A DNA stretch of 64,000 nt from Apricaphanius iberus. Taxonomy: Eukaryota; Chordata; Actinopteri; Cyprinodontiformes; Aphaniidae. Shown piece by piece: positions 1 to 13,400 of this stretch. A program made the position numbers and the translations under genes. The notes beneath the pieces were generated by a model. It did no database searches. It was not told the DNA's origin and saw nothing but the letters and a program-made list of their open reading frames with translations. The stretch spans positions 3,286,001 to 3,350,000 of the forward strand of contig JAPXFQ010000804.1 in the NCBI GenBank assembly GCA_028564705.1, written 5' to 3'. Numbering within the stretch: position 1 is the stretch's first letter; each line of letters starts with the position of its first letter.

Positions 1-3000
1 GTGAAATGTGAACATATTTTTGAATTTCCCTCATTCTTCAAGTCTTGCTTCAGATCTATTGGATTTAGGTCTGGATTTAGTCAAAGAGATCAGTTTTGGT
101 CTTTTCTAACCTGAAAACGTTCTTTCATGTTTGCTACGTCTCCTCAATGTCTTGTGGTCAACTGCAAATACGACACAAACATTCCACGGAAGTCAGATTT
201 GTGAATTACATAATTGATGGATCTAATTTTAACGAGTTCCTCCACCTGAACCATGAATCTCTGTTGGGGAATTTGGTACAGTTGAGCTCACATGACATTG
301 GACAAGCTGGGAATCTGCATTATGAGTCAGAGAACCTTCAGCAGCAGTGCGTTTCATTCCTTCAATACTTTAAAGTCTTTAAAGTCAAGCGTTACCGTTG
401 CTTCTGTGATTAATAGTCTACTTGCCCTGCCTTTTAGTTTTGGTGGATGACAACAAGTTTGTAGCTTTGTAGTTGTGGTGTCCTTTTCCTGTGTTTAGAT
501 GGTGGGTTGAACAGAAAGCTGTTCAAATGAAGTTAAAATCTTTCCCACAACTTCACCCCTGACCTGTCTGGTGTGTTGGTACTTGTGATGCTGTTTGGTC
601 TCTAATATTCTCTAACAAAACCTCCCAGGCTTTCAACAATCCACTGTATTTACACAGATTATACACAGTTAGAGTCCCCTTACTAAGACTGAAGACCACT
701 TTTCACGCTGGAGTTTATTTATCATTAAAGGGTCTGAATGCAAATACCTGACACATTTTACAGATTTTTTAATTGTAATGAATAAAATTTAAATAAAACA
801 TATTTAAGTTTTTGGCTGTAACGTGAAAAAATGTAAAACAGTTCAAGGGATATTACTGCATTTACAAGCCACACCAGATCTGTTTAAGTTTTAAACAGCA
901 TAGAAAGCTAAAATTGGTAATACCAAGATTTTTCTTACTATAAAAGAATTCCAGGTGTCTTTATCTCCTGAATTGTTTTTAATCTGTTTAGCCATAATAT
1001 ACTTACTACTGTTTTTACCTGATATCTCAGTTTATGTGCTAAAATTTGAGAGAAAAAATGAGAGAAAGAAAATGAGAGTTCATGTTTGTACTGACCAAAA
1101 GTGTGAAGAACTTGAGTGCTTATTGTGTATAAGAACGTTCTGGCTTCCCAGCTGTGTAAACTGATGCTTACCACACTAGAGCTGTGTCAGCACACTCATA
1201 TGTCGACAGAAAGAAGCAAGACAAATCCAGGAATACAGAGAAGTTCAATACAGTATCAGCAAAGTGGTCAGAAATAAACGTTTTGACAAGAACGTAAGGA
1301 ATTTAGTCACTTCCATTCCTTTCATATAATAAATATACTTCAGTAAAGCGTATCTGCCATTTCAGCTCAGACCCTTAAACTGGACAATTTGAATAAAATG
1401 ACAATGTGCAACACAGAGGAAATGCCGGAAGGAGTAAGAGAGGGGGCTTCTCTTGAAGTCCGTCCTGACAGCAAATTGACAAGATTGCATGTTTACTCAC
1501 CCTTCCTGATTATCATGTTCTCTTTTATTTCCAGCTCTCACCCAGGCACACGCAGCGTCATGGCAAATGAATCACTCACTCACTTCCTCCGGGCACTTCA
1601 GCTGAGCTTGATTTACCCGATTTGACTAGAGAGGCATTTTAATGCTGTGATTTTTTTTCATCTTTGATCTCCAACACTGAATCAATGCTAAATAAAAGCA
1701 CAGCTAAGCTTGAGCCTCATTAGATTTATGACTAACGTAAATAGAGGCATCTTGCCAGCCTGAGTCAAAGAGAAGGTGTGAGTCACAGCTGGACTCGGCT
1801 CAGGTCTCAGTGAGGGTACCTGGTGCCTCAGCAGCGATTGCCCCAGATATGTCAGCATGTAATCTTCATTGTTACGAAAAGATTGTTTAGGTCAAGTAAA
1901 ATATGATTGCAAATAAAGCAAAAAAAAAGACTAGAAAAATCTTGTATGATGAAAGTTCCATAGTTGTGCCAAATTATTAAAGCCTTGTTAAAGTTAAAGC
2001 CTTACAGTACCAAGTCTTGGGAAGCCAACATGCTGTGAAAAAGTTTAGGAACCACTGACACAGACAACATAACACACCAAACACCACCACGACTTTTGTA
2101 CACATCGTTATTAGGGGTGTGTGAATGTTATGAAGGAAGTTTTATTTGATATTATACTGTCTATTAGTAATAAGTAAGACTTGTTTGCATACTAGTTTTT
2201 AATTTATAATTTATGCATTTTTTTCCTTTAGAAGTATTACTTTTTTTTAGAAATGCAATTATTCAACAAGTTAGAAAACTGTTGTAAAAAAAAGTTATTC
2301 AAATAATTCGTCCAGTGGAAAACGTGAAATAGAATAGTTTTAAAGCCTTTATTTCTGTTCATTTAAACAATTTTCATTTTACAATTAATGCAAGCAAAAT
2401 ATTTGAGATTAAAATACTATACCAGATAATAATTAAAATAATATTTATTTATAGAAAAAAAAGCTGAATTAAAAGTATATTTAATACCTGATTAAATATA
2501 ATTTTCAAAACATACTTTTAATTAACAGACTAGCCTCATTAGAATGCATATTCTAATTTATTGAATAGGACTGCATTGCGGAAGTAAACTGTGCAATAAA
2601 ATTTGTTTTCTAAATGTTTCATTCATCATTGTCATGATATGGACTTTAAGTTCAGTCATTTTGGTTTCCATTTTTACATAACTGTTGTATTTTTATACAT
2701 TTTGATTGTTTTGACACTTTGCCATGTATTTTTGTTTGTGTTGTTTTAGGTAAGTATTCTTGACCTCAGTGTTTCATTGAGTATTTGTTCTCTGTCAGTA
2801 AGATGTTTTCTTATTACTCACCTCTTCCTCAATTCAGTAATCATTGGCCTTTTATTCTACCTGGTTTTAATCATTGACAAGGTTCCTGGGTCCTCCTCTG
2901 CATCATTGTTTCTTTGTTTAATAAATCCTCTTAAATTGACCTGATCCTGCATTAATTTAGGGTTTTTCAATCCACAAGTTGTTAAATATGATTTCCTGGA

Positions 3001-4270
3001 AAATAAATAGTAACACACATTTAACTAGCGCTGTATAAGACATTTTTACAAGTTTAGTTAATTCTTCCTACGGATTCAATAGTAAATATAGGAAATATAA
3101 ACATATGTTTGCTTGAAGGTTATCAAAATGACTAAGTTACAAATATTAGTTTAGAAGAAAAGCTGTCTTTAGTGAAACTCGTGACAACTACAAGTCACAA
3201 GAAATCTTAAACAAAGCTAGATGAAACTAGACTTGGTTTGCGTAATTTAAAGGATTTAGAACCACAGTTTAAGTCTTGATAAACAGATTTTTTGTAGACA
3301 TGTCGTGCAGAAATAACCTTTCCGTGACTAAACACAAAGAGGGTGAAAACACAAGATGTCCTGAAAGTAACAAAATTGAGCTTTTAAAGGTTGTTTCAGA
3401 TGTAATGTCTCTTTTGTGTGCGGGGAATCAACTTCAGTGCCGTAATAGGAACCAGCCAAGTATAAAACACAGAAAAGAGGATTATCTGGGACCAGGCACA
3501 GGTCCAAGTCTCTCTCACACAAACACTTAAGCACACAGTAGACTTAACAGTTAATGTTATACAAAGTGTGATGAAAGTTGCTTCCTACAGTAGAGAGCCT
3601 TAGTATAAAGTTAAACCCTGCATCCTGTTTTCTGCGGTAAATAAACAACCACTGAAAAAACACTAAGGACAGACAGGTATCTGTCAAAGCTGCTTCACTG
3701 AGTAGGTCTTCACAACATCTCAGATCAATGAATGAAAGAGAATAAAAAAAAGGAAAGGAGACAGCACTGGGTTTTAGTCACCATAAGGTCTACAGATGGA
3801 ACAGGGCCCCATTAGACACTAAAGCAATTATATGTTCACAAAGTTTTCTCTACCCCTTTCATGATCCTTACACATTTCTGTTAGTTTGACCATTGGCTGC
3901 CACAAAGCTGAACTGCTAATCAGACTCTAAATAATTAATAACTTTGTTAGGACACATCACACCGAAACATATCAGTGTGTAATGTAGGATTTGCCTTTTT
4001 CAGTCACCTCACCGAGTATTATCAGATAATTTTAAGTAGATTTGATCACAAAATGTTAAAGAAACAGATCCCTTCATAGGTCTAAACTCTGCTGGGTGTC
4101 TTAAATTTTCTTTGGGGATAGCTGAGCCAACTCTTTTTTTTTTTTTAAGTAGTTACCATTGTTGTTCATTAGTAGAAACTCTCCCTTGACATCCTTCCCT
4201 CTATCCCAGCTTTCCTGTCATTCTTAGCTTTTTTTCTTCACATTTAAACTGTTTGGTCCCTGGGCAGATT
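1..4270. other. AT-rich intergenic DNA, no gene recognised
   Basis: No open frame here resembles a known protein or shows convincing exon structure. The short frames are interrupted and of low complexity. Around 2630-2980 the text (a T-rich lead, a stretch with an AATAAA-type signal near 2920, then a sequence ending in TGACCTGATCCTGCATT) recalls the 3' ends of dispersed teleost repeats, but I could not assign it to a family. The rest looks like ordinary AT-rich non-coding DNA. Confidence 0.5.
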
Positions 4271-4658
4271 TTTTGTAGGCGGGGAGGCAGGGTTACCCAG
4301 TTCTAACTCCTCCCCCTCTTGTGATGAATGCAGGAGGTGGAAAGAGAAAGAGAGACAATAGACTTTAATCACTCGTGTGGTGCAGAGCTGTTGGCGGCTG
4401 AACTCCATGTGTGCTGAGAAGTAAGAAGGGAAGGAAAAAACAGAAGAGAGTAAGACGAAGAAAGTGGGTTTGACAGCTTTAGAGAAGCAAAGCCATGGAC
4501 TAAAATATCTGGGAAGAAACTTGTCTGTCCTTGAGGACTTGCATCTCCTCCGTCCTGATCACCAGCACGTGAAGACCACAGAGTGCTCCAGACTGCTGTC
4601 AAGATTGGAGTATGCCCTGCCATACCTGCCATCCCTGCCGCTGATGCAGGTGGCTGCC
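4271..4658 (+). promoter_or_regulatory. rgl1: Putative upstream promoter / 5' UTR of rgl1 (exon 1a)
   Basis: A GC-box-like GGCGGGG at about 4279-4285 and a C-rich tract (4308-4318) break an otherwise AT-rich stretch. A purine-rich GAGAAAGAGAGA-type leader follows, as is common in vertebrate 5' UTRs. The segment leads directly into an open frame ending in a splice donor (4820/4821). No TATA box is obvious. An out-of-frame ATG at 4494 would act as a short upstream ORF. The promoter call is an inference from composition and from the downstream exon. Confidence 0.35.
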
Positions 4659-4820
4659 ATGATCTCCCATTGCCCTCTGGCCACCCTACTGTCGTTGCCC
4701 ATCAGCGCCCAGCTAAACCACTGCCCCGACCTGGATAGCACCTTACTGCTGGAGGGGGAGGGAGGTGTCACCCTGCAGAGGTACCAACCTCGCTCCCCGG
4801 AGAGCAGCCCTCACCACTGG
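4659..4820 (+). CDS. rgl1: Putative alternative first coding exon (1a) of rgl1
   Basis: The frame is open from before 4464 to a donor GTCAGT at 4821. I chose the ATG at 4659 (GCTGCC-ATG-A, good Kozak context). An in-frame ATG at 4644 would add five residues; the open frame further upstream has no other in-frame ATG. From 4659 it encodes 54 residues starting MISHCPLATLLSLPIS and ending SPESSPHHW. The exon ends in phase 0, exactly the phase of rgl1 exon 2 at 21867, so splicing would give an in-frame Rgl1 of about 808 residues. The peptide has no recognisable domain. Only phase, Kozak context, donor and leader support it; transcript evidence is missing, and it could be a chance ORF. Confidence 0.45.
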
Positions 4821-7499
4821 GTCAGTACAGCACCTGTTGTCAATAGGAACCCGAATGATTGTCTATTCAAATCTTGTTTTCATTTCTTGGAAAGCACAGG
4901 TCCTTCCTGTCTCGTTAAACAATCTGAAAGATGTTACCTGTTGCACATTTACGTTCTGTTTTTGCTTGGAATGTGTGAGGTGTTGCAAATTATTATGTAT
5001 TGTTCTGTTGTTTTGCTTTTTTCTAAGAAACTTGGATGGAACCATCTAATTAGATGCAGTGGAAATTTACTAGAACTTGGGAGTCAAACATAAATATCTG
5101 AAACAAGAAGTTTGGAATTGTAAGCATTTAAAGATAGGCAGTGAGGGTCGGTGATATTAGTGGTGTCTGTAACTTCTCCAAGGTCTGTTTGGGTAAAAGT
5201 GTGTGGTGACTTTGACAAAGTGAAGGACAGTGATGGGAAAACCCTCAAAACAGAAAAAGAAAAAAGATTCTGATCCTTTTTATCATATGGATGAAATTGT
5301 GGCAAATTTAAGTCAATTTTTTGACATTACACTAAAACAATGATTAGATTTATTTAACAAAATATTTAAATCAAAGAGAAATAGCTAAGCAACTGAGCAG
5401 GGATGTAAAACATTAGGTTCTCTGTTGGTGTCTTCTCGATGACGCTTTATGCATTAGATTTACAGGTCACAGTGCAATAACATACAGTCTGCATTAAGCT
5501 TTGGTTGCACAGACTGAAAGACAGCTGGATTCTTATGAATTTCAATGATTCATTTTTACCGCAATTGCCGCCTATTAGTTTTTTTGAATTTGTTTTGGCT
5601 GTTGCGCCTCGCTGACTGATCACCATTTAAATATTACTCACTTCACTTCAGCTTCCAGTCTATTCTTACCAAGATAAATGTTAACTAAATGAAGAGCTCA
5701 ACATAAATGCTGCTCGCACTACTTTTGAAACAACAATTAATGCATTTTTTTAGGCACTAACAGATATGAACCTGCAGAAGCACCAAATTCAGCAGTTTGA
5801 TTGATAATTGCATGAAGATGCTGTTTTTCATGATCAAATAAGCTATTTATATGTGGATGGGGGGAAAGCTGAAAACTGATGGAAGTCTTTAAATATTCTC
5901 TTAATTGAGTAAAAAAGAAATTAAATACATTTTGTAACATCAATGTAATTATAAGAAAAATTGTCTTTTAATATCTGAAAGAGCCTTACTGCTTCACACA
6001 TCGTCTGGTCTAGAGACCACGAAGGTTTACGATTACATTTGTTTTAGTGTCATCATTGAAAAATCCAGAGAAACAAAATAGTTTAGGCAGAAGTTTTAAA
6101 TTAAAAAGCTAATTAGAAAATCAAATGATTTTGTACCAATCAACAAAGTGGTATTAACTCTCATTTAGTGTTTTTCCACAAGTTTGGATTATCTATAGAT
6201 TCTACAGTAGCTGAAAGTCACTCCCACAATGCGAAACAAAAAGGATCTGTCAATGAATTTAAATGTGCTGTACCAAATTTAACCGTTCTTAAAACCTGAA
6301 CTATTAAAAGCCAAAATGACAAACAAAGAATGAGTACTGTTTCAACTTCTGTTTTTTGGAGAAGTACTGAGATGTCTGACAAAAGTGCAAGCTAATGGAG
6401 TGGTAGCAATGCGGTATTTATAGAAAGTTGTATGAAAACACCTAAAACTTGACTAACATCTGTAATGTAATCTGTGTATAAATCTTAATTGCTGTCATGA
6501 ATTGAATCTATTTGTCTAGGAGACTACTAGTCTGATTAGGTTTCCAAGCTAACTATTTATATTTCAACAGTGTTAGTTGAAGATTTGCCCAATTTTGACC
6601 CATTTTGTGTCTACATCTATTAACATTCCTTCTTAGTTACGCTTCGATTGTGTCCAATTTGACATCCATGTAACTCTATGGTGTATTTTAACAGCATTTA
6701 TTAAAATCTATTTTAGTATTAAGTATTTTTATGAATTAAAAATGCTCAAATCTCTTTGAAATGTACAAATTATAGGGACATTTTTTCTGAATATTATGCC
6801 CATTTCTTTTGTTCTCAAAAAATATGACTCATCGATGTCTCATCAATTCATAATAACTTTGACCAACCTGCTACTGGTCACTAGTATTTAAATCGAGTCA
6901 TATAACCAGCTGTCCTTACAGTAAACTGATCAGAGCATTACTGGCAATCATTGGTGGTCATAGCATGTAGGGAATGCCCCCCTGGCAGATAGACACTAAT
7001 GTATTGTCAGTATTACTAGTCCCACAGTTTTGGTCCATTTTGGTCCAAATTGCTGGTGGGCAAACATTTTACACTGCTAAATGGAAGAGCTAAATCTGTA
7101 GTTCTTTCACCCTATTCTCAATTTGTATAGGAATGCAGTCTCACTGTGATGCCTATATGTGTTTTTTAGTTCTGTAGGTCATCCTCCTCTTTGCCTATCT
7201 CATATCCTGGCCGAAATGTGGCCCCATCACAGCTCAGTGTTTCCTCCTATTGTTTTAGGGGGTTAAGGAGTGTGGAGGTTAGCCGGCAGACATTCTCTGA
7301 AAGCTCAGATTACTTGCATAAAGTCTGTACGAGTCTCATCCTTGTGACTGTTTTTACGGCATTGACTTGTGATCGCCCTCTCACCTTAACTAAGTGAATG
7401 ACAAGATGATTATTGGACAGTTAAATACTTTCCATAAAGTTATGCAAGAATGAAACAGCTGTTAGTGGTGTAGCAAACATACAACAACTGCTAATAAAT

Positions 7500-7768
7500 T
7501 GGTAAATGGAAATGGACTGGACTTATATAGCGCTTTTCTAGTCTTACTGACCACTCAAAGCGCTTTACATTGAAGCCGCATTCACCCAATCACCCTCGCA
7601 TTCATACACCGACACCCAACATGGCTCGGTAGGACAATGTAGAATTTTGGGGGTTAAGTGCCTTGCCCAGGGGCACATGACATGTGACTGGAGGAAGCTG
7701 GAATCGAACCTACGACCCTCTGATTGCAAGTCAACTACTCTACCACTGAGCCACAGTCGCCCTATGTA
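7500..7768 (-). repeat. tRNA-derived SINE, near full length
   Basis: Read on the minus strand, the element starts with a tRNA-like head. A-box-like TGGCTCAGTGG is the complement of 7743-7753. B box GGTTCGATTCC is the complement of 7700-7710 and fits the RNA polymerase III consensus GGTTCGANNCC. The body contains a GGGCAAGGCACTTAA-type block, and the 3' part contains AAAGCGCTTTGAGTGG and GCGCTATATAAGTCCAGTCC, ending in a CCATTT-rich tail near 7505. Related copies at 37926-38226, 47838-47985 and 48795-49075 share the GGGCAAG.CACTT core or the GCGCTATA tail. The family name is not certain. Confidence 0.85.
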
Positions 7769-10446
7769 CGAACAGCTTGAAACATCCAAAGGTTTCCTTT
7801 TTCACCAAAAGGGATATGTTTGGTTATAAAAAAGCAAACAAACATGAAATATTTTTTATTTTTACCTCTTCTTTTCTTGGTTTATCCTCTGCCCTGTGCT
7901 GACGTAGATAATCCTGACTTTACAGGCGTCAGGTGTTTGTCATCCTCTTGTCTTACCTTTGCCTCCTTGCAGCTTATGAAACTGTACTGTGAGAGAGCCA
8001 GAGACTTGGTCTAATTTTCTCCATGTAATCTCCATGACGTGCTGTTGGAGAAAACTATCAAGTCCACAGTTCAAGTCAGAAAAAAAGAGAGAATGCTGAG
8101 GTGTCAGTCATTATCAGAACCTTTGTGAGTTCACACAAGCTGGTGGACACATTGATCCACAACAAAAGCTTGTTAAAAGCGGATTTTTAAAATGTGTTGG
8201 ACTCTAATACCAGATGCATTGCACTTAGCCAAATGACATAAGACACATTAGTGTGTGTGTTGCCTCAAAAAAACACGACTCTAACTTCATTTTAAAGCCT
8301 CTAATGTTCTTTTTCACTCTGTTAGAGGGCAATGTAATTAAGTTGCTAACCCATCAATAAAAGCCCAAGCAGAGAGAATATCCTCTACCCCCCTCAGTCC
8401 TGTTGGTGTATAATACCCGGCAGGGAACTTCAATAACCTCAGCTGGCCTGTTAGCGGAAACACAGAAGTTACTTTACTCAAAGAAAACAGGGGGAAAAGA
8501 GAAGAAGGGATTGACAGAGAATTTTGATGATTCTGTGTTTTCCATTGAAAGAAAGTAAGAAAGCTGAGTTAGCGCTCCTTCTTCCTCTTTTTTTGCCTAC
8601 TTGCACAGGGAAGAGCACGTTTCATGCTGAAACTTTGTGACGTCTCAGTATTTCCAGTTTTGATGTTTTGGCTCTTTTTCACTGTCATGTGTTCTGATGA
8701 CTTGACAACGATTTCAACACTCAAAGGCGTTCACTCATCCGGATGCGACTAGTTATTGTAACCTTTGACCTGTTCTTACTCAGTTTGGACACTAATGCAA
8801 TAAATAATGCGGTTGAGAAGAAACCTCCTTTTGATCAACCCATTGAGCAAAAGTTTTTATTCACGTTAAACTTTTCAGCATATTACTGCACATATTTCCA
8901 TGTACTTCAAAGGGAATTTTTCAGCCTTCAATACTTTGAAGAAATATATTTTGTTGTATGTCTCTTCAGTTTTATGCATCCATACACTAATGTTTCTGCC
9001 TCTGTTTTTTTAGAAACCTGTCCAGACGTAAATAATAAAACATCTGCTTTGACACTATCTACCTACCAGCTTAAAATGTCCCAGATAAGAGTCTAATATT
9101 TCTATAAACTCGCAAAACTTAACTCTAACTTCTTAATTATTTCAGTGACATTCTTTCTATAATATGTATTGACTATGATTTAATTAATCATGGGGGAATT
9201 CACCATCCATGCTGATGACCCCCAAGATACACAAACAAAAAGATTTAATGAAACTCGTCATGACTTTAGCTTGTAGTTATGAAGAATATCAATTTAAATG
9301 ATCTAGATTACATACAAAAGCCAGATGTAATTAACTTGTAGATTTCCGGCATTCAACAAAATACCTAAAACATTTAGGTAGATCAAAAGCTAAAATTAGA
9401 TTTGAACCATTTTTTTAAAGAATTAATGCCATTTAGTTTTCTATTATTTTTAGATAATTTATTCCAATTCTGTGAAGATGTATAGACATTGATTTTTGCA
9501 AGAGGTATGTGTTTTACACTTGACCTTTAATTGAATATATTCAATAGAGGCCATTTTAAAGTGTAGTGTATTTCAACAATATTAATAGAAGATGAACATC
9601 TCAAGACTGCAAGTAGCTTTGTTCTGGACAAGCTGCACCTTTTTTGAGTCCAACTCTGGAATACGCTTGCATGGAGCAAGAGCAGCGCATGTACAAACGA
9701 AAAAATATATAATTCTCCGAAATTCACTTTTGTTTCACAATTAACTTTTGTTAATGGTTTGTTAATGGCTAATTTGTTGTTTTTTTACCTTTTATTTTGC
9801 CAAAGACCTATAATGAATCAAATGTGCTTATTTCTTCTCGCTCTGGCTGTGGCACGGTGCATGGGGCAGGCTGGCACACACAGCAGTGGACGCAGAGTCC
9901 TTACTGGAATACTGCTCCTTGCGCCGATTATAAATTGCAAACACAATCTCAATAGATCATCTGCAAATGAAGGACAACCCACTGTTGCAAACTTTTTGTT
10001 GCACATGCAATTTTGCAGTCTTTATTTGGAATTTTCATAATCGGGGCCTACAAGTCTGGATTCTTCATCCGCTTTTCTCTGTTATTTCTTATGTTTCAAA
10101 TTGTTCCATTCTCAAACTACCAGACATCCTTATTTTTCAGAATCCAGGCCAGCATTGCCCTCTTAATCAGTCAAACACTTTAGATTCTATTTATTCTCTT
10201 AAGTGGCCTTCTGCTTGTAAAGCTGTCTCTGCCCCTGCAGCTCTGCAGAGGTCATGATCCTGGACCTAATTAGTTCATATAATAGGACTGGTGTGAAAAG
10301 TCAATACTGCAGACACTGTCCCTGTCACCCACATGTTGCCCCATAGTAGCGACACAAAACCAGCAGCTTGGTTAACTGGGGCAGAAACTCATTACACCAC
10401 ATGGCAGTGCTAGTGCTCTTGATGGCGTGTGTGAGTAAGTGCATGC

Positions 10447-10464
10447 GTGTGTGTGTGTGTGTGT
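10447..10464. repeat. (GT)n microsatellite
   Basis: A run of about nine GT dinucleotides lies inside a broader GT-rich stretch (10425-10520) that includes further TGTGTG blocks. Confidence 0.9.
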
Positions 10465-13400
10465 TTCATGGCTTGATAGCTACATTAAAGGACATGTGCG
10501 TGTGCTTGTGTGTGTTTTAGGGTGCAGGGGGATTTATGGTTAGGCGTCCCCTCCCAAACGCATGCACACACTTAATTCTCTCTTTTCCCGCTCAGCCAGC
10601 ACATGCAGCTTTAGCCAGGTCGCATGACTGGGATCAAGCTGCCACTGCGATGTTTTGTTGTGCTCAGAACTTGTGCTGTGCACTTTTTAATGAGTGGTCA
10701 GCATTCAGCTCAGTCCCCATGTCAGCAGATCCCCATGAATAAAAAATGTTTCCGCGATCATAAATGGATGCAAAAAGGGTAATACAAGCTGTAGTGCGAG
10801 AAATCCACCATCTCATTTAGCTCCATATGCTGTTAAAATTTACAAAGTTTCAGGTTTTGTTCAATGCTGTGGTAACAACAAAGCTGTTAAAAGCATCTTT
10901 CTGTGCCACAATTGATTTGCTGCCGCCTTTTCTGTTCTGTTTTAGGTTCTGTGCTTCAATTCTGCAGTTTAATTTCCAACAATGCCCATGATTTAAAAAA
11001 ACAAACTGTGTTACACTTAGACAACAGTAAAGAAAACCCCAGAACTGTTCAATGCAAAAAGAGGTTTTAGCTCATTTTCTCTTGTGGTTTTTCAGTGTTT
11101 TGACTTTCATGGTGGCAGCGGTTGTCGCCGATGTGTTGCTGGTTTGATTGACGTTGTGTGTTGTTTTTGTTACATATATGGCAGCTTCGAGGCGGCATCT
11201 ATTTGCTGGGCAACAGATGGTCCAGCTCTCATTAGCCGACGGGGTCAGACAGACAGACATCCAAGCCAGTTCAGGCCAATTCATTCCAGGCTTAGCAGGG
11301 CTTAGATTCAGGGGGTGTCAAGGCTTGAGGGCACATGCGGGGGATGGGTTTTCTGGAACCCATATTTTTTTTTAGTAATCCTCTAAGTACAAAAACCCCT
11401 GGAGTTATCCCAACAAGCACCATCTGAATCATCCTTGCATCCTCTAGCTTTTTAGTTCATGCAGACTCTGAAAAACATGTTATCTTGCCTTTTTTTTCTT
11501 TTTTAGGTTCAACTTTATTTGGCAAACATACAGATAATGCATTACCTGGACTTAGCATTTTTTTCTTTAATACCACTTGCATGTTGAGCTTAAAGGAGGA
11601 GGAGAAAGAGGAGGAGGGGGAGAGGTCTGCAGATTTGGACTTTACGGGAAACGAATGATGTCACCCAACCAGAGACAACAACAGCCTGGACAAAAGATCT
11701 AACAGGAGTAACAGAGACATGACATAAGAGTGGAGAGGAGAAAAGCAGACGGAGCTTTAATGCAACCACTTAAACAACATTTTTTTTTCCCAAAGACTGA
11801 AACAGAAAGAAAAAGGAGATTAACAGATAGTCTCATTTTTTTAGTCTACTGCGTTTTCTTTTAAAGATGTGCTATTACTGCCACTGACTATCTTCTCTTT
11901 ATTGCCCCATTCAGTTTAAATGTTCTCGTTTGTATGGTTTGTGAAGTTAAAACAAATCCTTCTGACCCTGAATTATAAATCAAATGTTTTTTTTTTCCTT
12001 CCCTCCTGGCCTGCTCTCACCAAAATCTCTGCTGACTCTGGACAAACACTACGGTTTACGAACTCTGCCCTCTGCTGGGAGGCATGCCGTAGAAACCCAA
12101 ACTTATCAACCACACACAAACATCTGACCAAAAGCAAAAAATATTAAGCATATTCCTTTTTGCACAGACACACAGCATTTAAAAATTGATATTATTTCAG
12201 AAACCTGCACTGTTTTGAGCTATAGCTGGACTGAACTCTACTGAAAGATTTCCACCGACAGATACTCCTGTCCTCTCTGTCACTTTCCTGTCTGAAATTA
12301 AGGAATGACTTGTTCTCAGTACAGCAGGGAAAATTATCCGGTTGCGTCACACTCGTCTTCCGGTCAGTTTGGTTCTTCTCAGTTTCAGTCTGTGCTGTGA
12401 ACTCCTCAGTCTCTCACTCTCAAAGTGGAGATAATGTTCTTTCTAGCTAATCTCAACAGTGTACTGCACTTTCTCTGATACTCGACCTCCTTATCTTGTA
12501 TATAAACACAGATGTTACCAATCCATCTGAAGATTCTCATAGCTGCTGTCTTGGGTTTAAGGTTTTGCTTTCAAACCTCCCTCACTTTTGCTGCATTACC
12601 TTCCCTCTGCCTCTTTTAGGTCTCCTTCCTTCCCCTTATTGGTGGATTTTTATGACCTCGCTTCAGGCCAGCAGAAAGGCTCCCCAGCCAGTCAGGTATG
12701 AGGACAGCAGCCTTGCTGGAGTCAGGAGGCTGATGGCAGGAAGTGAGAGATTTCCTGGAATGTGCGTTTTTCCCCACTGTGGTGCAATAACAGCGCTTGC
12801 AGGGCTCCTCATGTTTTTGTCCCCTTTCTGTGGGTACTGCAGCTCACAGTTATTTCTATGGAAGAGAGAAGAGAGCACTTGAGGGGCTGGATAATGGCAG
12901 GAATCCTTTGATGAATAATTTTAATAAAAGGATCCGCTCTGGTCAAGGGTTTTCCTTAGTGGAATTACATCAGTACACATCCACAGAAAGGAAAACTTGG
13001 AGAGGGAATAGGCCTGAATCCCAATACTGAAGAACGATTAGCATTTACAGCAGGGATTTTAAACATGCAACCTTATTAAACCTTTAGACTTTTAGAAGAT
13101 ACAGAAATCTTGGCACAAATTTATGGAGATATTCTGAATAATACTGAATTATTTTACATCCATCTTCTCAGCCATCTTCTTCGCCATCCATTTTCTCATT
13201 TCTTTTTAAAAATAAAATAAAGGAAAAAGGAGAAAAGAATACTGCAAGGATCAATATTATAAGTTTATCTTTTTACAAATTTTGAAGTAATCTTTTAATT
13301 TTACCAACATCTTTTTTCTAAATGTAAGAATTAGTCCTTTTTGGTGAGCCCAGCTAGAGGGTTGACTTGAATCTGACCGAGAATCTCTGAAAGAGCTTAA

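Noticed and set aside
96..413. 105-codon open frame at the left edge
   Set aside because: Composition and content look random, with no homologue recognised and no convincing splice sites.
7690..7768. tRNA gene candidate (minus strand)
   Set aside because: The A and B boxes belong to a SINE: the tRNA-like head is followed by the SINE body and GCGCTATATAA tail, and no proper acceptor stem closes.
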